Assembly: GCA_037380725.1 (NCBI GenBank)
Contig: JARRRL010000033.1
Location: 1 to 25,939 of the forward strand
From: JARRRL01 sp037380725
Lineage (GTDB): Bacteria > Pseudomonadota > Gammaproteobacteria > Pseudomonadales > JANQJO01
DNA: 25,939 nt
Reading direction: 5' to 3'
Of this stretch, positions 22,272 to 25,939 are shown piece by piece. Position 1 is the first letter of the stretch; every line of letters starts with the position of its first letter. The position numbers and the translations under genes were made by a program. The notes beneath the pieces were generated by a model. That model did not search any database. It was not told the origin of the DNA and worked only from the letters and a program-made list of their open reading frames with translations.

Positions 22272-23079
22272 TTAAGAAGCCATGAATGGCGGCAATGCTT
22301 CCGTCGCGGTATACGTTGATCGATTCAAATACCGCAAAGGCAACGCCGCAAGCCGCGCGTCATTCACCTCCCGAACCCAAGTTCCTTTGTAACCTAAGGT
22401 CGCACTCCACCAACCACTGGGATAACCAGGCTGAGGGAACTGCAGTGTTTGACTGTTCGGAAATCCGACACGACTCAAGGTCGCCCGCAACGGCGCAATA
22501 ACAGACTCAGCGTGCAACAACGGTGATTCACTCTGCTGAATCAGAATCCCGTTTTCACTCAATGCCGCATTGCACGCCTGAAGAAACGCATCGGAAAACA
22601 ACACCGCAGCCGGGCCAATGGGATCAGTGGAATCGATAATGATCACATCCACGGAGCCAGGCTCGGCTCTTTTAATCCACGCCGCCCCATCTTCAAAGCA
22701 CAAACGCGCCCGACTATCTTGGTTGCCCGCACACAACTCCGGGAAAAACCGCTCGCTGACTCGCGTCACCCGTTCATCCAACTCAACTTGTACGGCTTGC
22801 TTCACCTCAGCGTGTTTCAGCACCTCGGACAAGGTGCCGCAATCCCCACCTCCAATAATCACCACGCGTTGAGGCGCTTTATGACGCAGTAAGGCGCCGT
22901 GCGCCATCACTTCGCACACAACCGTCCAAGGTCATCAGGCGACCAAACGTGTCCGTTTCATACACCTCAATACGTTGGTATTCGGATTGTTCATCGTGGA
23001 TCTTTTGACGGACTCGCAAGCCAAAACACGTTCCTTCCGATTCAAACTTTTCCACAAACCAGTTGTTTGCCTCTGGCAT
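22272..23079 (-). pseudogene. speE: Spermidine synthase SpeE, out of frame and missing about 32 bp
   Basis: SpeE makes spermidine from putrescine and decarboxylated SAM. The start (MPEANNWFVEKF, ATG at 23079) runs to FGRLMTLDGCV, then the frame is lost. A frame shifted by one carries the rest from about 22916: EVMAHGALLRH, VVIIGGGDCGTLSEVLKH, DVIIIDSTDPIGPA (catalytic Asp), LIQQSESPLLH and FPQPGYPSGWWS, to 22272. GGGDCG instead of GGGDGG is, as I recall, normal for the Pseudomonas-type SpeE. Between Cys54 and the shared MAH about 42 bases are expected and 10 are present, so about 32 are missing. The lost part is the RDEFxYHE-like substrate segment. This is either a true inactivating deletion or an assembly error. 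A GTG at 22919 could start the second part but would give a protein lacking the N-terminal domain. Confidence 0.88.
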
Positions 23080-23095
23080 TCTTCACACCCTCTGC

Positions 23096-23123
23096 TTGTA
23101 CTACACTCAACTTGGACTACAAT
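23096..23123 (+). promoter_or_regulatory. Candidate sigma-70 promoter of speA
   Basis: TTGTAC (23096-23101) and TACAAT (23118-23123) stand 16 bases apart. Transcription would begin near 23130 and leave a leader of about 100 bases before speA. The two halves (23095-23110 and 23111-23126) are themselves an imperfect 16-bp duplication (CTTGTACTACACTCAA, CTTGGACTACAATAGC). Confidence 0.45.
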
Positions 23124-23229
23124 AGCACCTGCAGCGATGCCGACGAAACCGAAACCTTTCAGCTCGTTCTTAAACCACAACGCAGCGCCTCCCTCCAACT
23201 TCATCCAAGAGACAAAAGAGAAGCGATTC

Positions 23230-25233
23230 ATGAGCGTCAGTAACGACCCAATCCGCTCGACCCCCTTAATCACAACAGGCGACACAATCCCCGAAGACAT
23301 TTACAATATTGCTTATTGGGGAGACGGCTATTTTAGCGTGAGTGACGATGGAAACCTACACATAACACTGCCTGAGCATCACAAAAACGCGACGCCGTTC
23401 TCGGCAGACATCGCAACCATCGTCGAAGCTTGCCAAGCCAAAAACCTTCGCTTACCCCTGCTCATCCGCATCACCAACATACTGCGACACCGTGTTCAGC
23501 GTTTGTGTCAAGCCTTTCAGCACGCCTTCGACCAATTGGCCATTGCCGATGGTCGCTACACAGCGATTTATCCCATCAAAGTTAACCAACACAAACACGT
23601 TGTGGATGAAATTCTGGCTGGAGCGCGTGACGCCCACCCCATAGCGCGCGTCGGTCTGGAAGCGGGCAGTAAACCCGAATTCATTGCCGCCTTTGCCAGC
23701 TTACCCGATCCATCCACGCTGTTGATTTGCAACGGCTATAAGGACGAAGAATACTTATCGCTGGCGGTAAACGCCATGCGCATGGGTTTTTCCGTTATGG
23801 TGGTCATCGAGAAATTAACCGAATTCGAAACCCTTGTCCCATTATGTGAAAAAGCAGGCATTAGTCCCAACTTGGGCATCCGCGTCCGTTTGCACAGCAC
23901 GGGTAAAGGCAATTGGCAAAATACCGGAGGAGACAAAGGAAAATTTGGTTTAACCGCACCGCAACTGCTCCAACTTATCGGTCAATTGAAACAAAAATCG
24001 TGGCTCAGCAACTTGCAGCTCTTACACGTCCACATTGGTTCTCAGATTTCAGACATCCAAGATGTGGCCCGCTGCCTGACGGAAGTAGGGCGGTACTTGA
24101 TTGAACTCAAACGTCTGGGTGCGCCGTGCACCTATTTGGACGTCGGTGGCGGATTGGGGGTAGATTACGAAGGCACGGCATCCGACCATTATCACTCCAT
24201 CAATTACAGCATGGAAGAATACGCCCTGACGGTTACCCGTGTATTGAATGACGTGTGCACAGAAGCGGGTATAACTATACCCCACTTGCTCACCGAATCA
24301 GGTCGAGCCTTAACGGCTCACCACGCTGTGTTATTGACCCATGTTGTGGACCGGGAGCAACACAGTGAATTTCCGCCTGATGTGATGATCGCGCATGCTC
24401 AAGCCACTGAACCAAGTGACGCCACTTCAACACCCGCCACCGAGCACCCCATATTACACACACTGGCTGAACTGTGCGCCGCCTGCAGAGCTCCACTCAA
24501 GCACCGAGAAAGCTTGTCCATCTATCACCAATTAAAAGGGACCTTTGATCTCAGTCAGCAGCTGTTTCAAACCGGAGCACTGCGACTCACTGAAAAAGCC
24601 ATGGCGGACCACTATTTTTATTGGGCTTGCGCTCAATTACACCCGCTGTTGGACCACAACAGCCGCGCCCACCGTGCTTTACTGGATGAACTGAATGAAC
24701 TACTCGCTCATCGACTCTTTTTAAACTTTTCTCTCTTTCAATCCACACCAGACGTATGGGGAATTGGGCAAATATTGCCCATCATGCCCATTACGGGTTT
24801 ACATCAATCGCAGTACGCCCGTGCGCGCTTAAACGATCTCACCTGTGATTCAGACGGTCGTTTTGATCATTACGTCGATGGCATGGGACTGGAAAATACT
24901 CTGCCTTTACCAAGCAGCACAGTCAATACCGGCTCCATACTGGGTATTTTCCTTGTGGGCGCGTACCAGGAAATTTTGGGTGATCTGCACAACCTGTTTG
25001 GCGACACCAATTCAGTCAATGTCACACTCACCGGTCCAGGCACTTTTCAATTGACCCATTTGTGCCAGGGTGACTCCATCGAAGACGTGCTCAAAACCGT
25101 TGGCTTTGAACGCGAAACGCTCGAGGAAAAACTGGAACAAAAAATCAGGGCTGCCACACTACCACAAGAAAGCAAATCCGCATTCTTCGAACAGGTGCAG
25201 CGCACACTAGCACAATCCACATATTTACGATAA
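23230..25233 (+). CDS. speA: Biosynthetic arginine decarboxylase SpeA
   Basis: SpeA is a PLP enzyme that turns arginine into agmatine, the first step of the arginine route to putrescine. From the ATG at 23230 it has 667 residues (E. coli 658). The PLP lysine is Lys117 in TAIYPIKVNQHKHVVDE. Other family marks are LLICNGYKDEEYL, LGIRVRL, HVHIGSQISDIQ, YLDVGGGLGVDYEG, LLTESGRALTAHHAVL and, near the C-terminus, LTCDSDGRFDHYVDG with the conserved Cys and Asp. The frame is open further upstream to 22975, but that part overlaps speE and is not family-like. AGAGAAG can serve as ribosome site. It is divergent from speE. No agmatinase or agmatine deiminase gene is in the window. Confidence 0.96.
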   Translation: MSVSNDPIRSTPLITTGDTIPEDIYNIAYWGDGYFSVSDDGNLHITLPEHHKNATPFSADIATIVEACQAKNLRLPLLIRITNILRHRVQRLCQAFQHAFDQLAIADGRYTAIYPIKVNQHKHVVDEILAGARDAHPIARVGLEAGSKPEFIAAFASLPDPSTLLICNGYKDEEYLSLAVNAMRMGFSVMVVIEKLTEFETLVPLCEKAGISPNLGIRVRLHSTGKGNWQNTGGDKGKFGLTAPQLLQLIGQLKQKSWLSNLQLLHVHIGSQISDIQDVARCLTEVGRYLIELKRLGAPCTYLDVGGGLGVDYEGTASDHYHSINYSMEEYALTVTRVLNDVCTEAGITIPHLLTESGRALTAHHAVLLTHVVDREQHSEFPPDVMIAHAQATEPSDATSTPATEHPILHTLAELCAACRAPLKHRESLSIYHQLKGTFDLSQQLFQTGALRLTEKAMADHYFYWACAQLHPLLDHNSRAHRALLDELNELLAHRLFLNFSLFQSTPDVWGIGQILPIMPITGLHQSQYARARLNDLTCDSDGRFDHYVDGMGLENTLPLPSSTVNTGSILGIFLVGAYQEILGDLHNLFGDTNSVNVTLTGPGTFQLTHLCQGDSIEDVLKTVGFERETLEEKLEQKIRAATLPQESKSAFFEQVQRTLAQSTYLR

Positions 25234-25272
25234 AAATATGAATCGTTACTTCGATCAGCTCGTGCTTTCATT

Positions 25273-25346
25273 GTAGTACTATGTAGTAATTGCACTCTGT
25301 AGTAATTGCACTCTGTGGTAATTGTACTCTGTGATAAGTGTACTAT
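25273..25346. repeat. 16-bp tandem array between speA and yjbQ
   Basis: The units are GTAGTACTAT (partial, 25273-25282), GTAGTAATTGCACTCT (25283-25298 and 25299-25314, identical), GTGGTAATTGTACTCT (25315-25330) and GTGATAAGTGTACTAT (25331-25346). Copies diverge from left to right. The array ends 45 bases before the yjbQ ATG, and so forms its promoter or leader region. Confidence 0.9.
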
Positions 25347-25391
25347 GCAGAAAAAGTATCTATTCAAGATGGTAACAATGGGACTAAGACG

Positions 25392-25811
25392 ATGTGGCTT
25401 CAACGACAGATACGGTTACCCGCAAAAAAACGTGGCTTCCACCTGATCACAGCCGACATACTCAAGCAATTACCCGAGTTGTCTCACGTATCAGTTGGGC
25501 TTGCTCATCTATTCATTCAGCATACTTCTGCATCACTGACGATCAATGAAAACGCTGATCCAACCGTGCGCCAAGACTTTGAGAACTTCTTCAACCGAAC
25601 CGTTCCCGAAAACGAGTCGTATTACAAACATGTAGACGAAGGCCCCGACGACTTGCCCAGTCACATTAAGTCCAGCTTACTGGGGAGCGGTCTCACCGTG
25701 CCAGTGACCGATGGTCAGTTCAACTTGGGTACCTGGCAAGGCATCTATTTGTGCGAACATCGAAATCATGCCGGACCTCGATCATTGCTGGTGACGCTTC
25801 AAGGGCAATGA
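25392..25811 (+). CDS. yjbQ: YjbQ family protein (UPF0047)
   Basis: The 139-residue protein matches E. coli YjbQ (138 residues) along its whole length: MWLQRQIRLPAKKRGFHLIT, VGLAHLFIQHTSASLTINEN, ADPTVRQDFENFF, HVDEGPDDLPSHIKSSLLG and LGTWQGIYLCEHRNH. E. coli YjbQ can partly replace thiamine phosphate synthase, but the natural role of this conserved family is not settled. The histidines of FIQHTSAS and CEHRNH are the likely metal or active-site residues. I chose the ATG at 25392 because the family begins with MW here; the frame upstream is the tandem array. The ribosome site (GGGAC) is weak. Its 3' end is duplicated in tandem after the stop. Confidence 0.94.
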   Translation: MWLQRQIRLPAKKRGFHLITADILKQLPELSHVSVGLAHLFIQHTSASLTINENADPTVRQDFENFFNRTVPENESYYKHVDEGPDDLPSHIKSSLLGSGLTVPVTDGQFNLGTWQGIYLCEHRNHAGPRSLLVTLQGQ

Positions 25812-25840
25812 CGCTTCAAAGGTAATGACGTTTCATTTTA
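25792..25840. repeat. 17-bp tandem array across the yjbQ stop codon
   Basis: TGACGCTTCAAGGGCAA (25792-25808), TGACGCTTCAAAGGTAA (25809-25825) and TGACGTTTCATTTTA (25826-25840, partial). The first copy codes for the last residues of YjbQ, and the second begins with the TGA stop. No intrinsic terminator is seen in the remaining 100 bases; only a pyrimidine-rich stretch (TTCTCCTTCC and similar) lies there. Confidence 0.8.
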
Positions 25841-25939
25841 TTCTCCTTCCTTTTCTCCTTCTCCCCGCACATTCACATTTTTTATTTTTATAACCGGAAC
25901 CTGACTCCATTTTGGGCACCACCCGGAAAAATTGACCCA

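Noticed and set aside
22272..22919. Separate short SpeE starting at the GTG at 22919
   Set aside because: It would lack the N-terminal beta domain and substrate segment; the upstream frame clearly codes for the missing start of the same protein.

Overview
The window reads as chromosomal DNA of a gammaproteobacterium of the Pseudomonadales/Oceanospirillales kind. The gene orders rpoN-hpf-ptsN-rapZ-ptsO-mgtE, smc-zipA-ligA, comM-ubiK-glnK-amtB and speE/speA are those I know from Pseudomonas, Marinobacter and Hahella-like bacteria. This placement rests on gene order and protein resemblance recalled from memory, not on a database search. Base composition looks balanced, and many genes appear to start at GTG or TTG.

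Layout. (1) 1-5851, plus strand: the 3' part of rpoN (sigma-54), hpf, ptsN, rapZ, ptsO (nitrogen-related PTS and ribosome hibernation), then mgtE (magnesium transport). (2) 6015-8177, plus: an aminopropyltransferase of the spermine-synthase type, interrupted by 17 Ns, and an alpha/beta hydrolase with Thr where the nucleophilic Ser is expected. (3) 8233-8592, minus: a one-BON-domain lipoprotein. (4) 8952-9951, plus: a coiled-coil protein that resembles type III secretion filament proteins (EspA/SseB) and carries an apparent frameshift. It overlaps the 3' end of (5). (5) 9895-17556, minus: smc, zipA, ligA and a lytic-transglycosylase-like lipoprotein, a cell division, chromosome and wall block. 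(6) 17950-19960, minus: comM and ubiK. (7) 20445-22118, plus: glnK-amtB, ammonium sensing and uptake, closed by a strong bidirectional terminator. (8) 22272-23079, minus: speE, which lacks about 32 bp and is out of frame. (9) 23230-25811, plus: speA and yjbQ.

How the genes work together. RpoN, PtsN/NPr, RapZ and GlnK/AmtB all belong to nitrogen or carbon-nitrogen control. SpeA, SpeE and the spermine-synthase-like protein belong to polyamine synthesis. Both aminopropyltransferase reading frames are interrupted just after the conserved Leu-Asp-Gly motif, one by Ns and one by a deletion with frameshift, so the state of this pathway cannot be taken at face value.

The most unusual non-coding feature is the number of short tandem arrays (units of 9-19 bp, two to five copies) between genes. 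Several run across the stop codon of the upstream gene (ptsO, smc, comM, yjbQ) or sit in a 5' leader (BON lipoprotein, smc, speA, yjbQ). The strongest candidate for new biology is the orphan EspA/SseB-like protein, since no secretion apparatus is visible around it.
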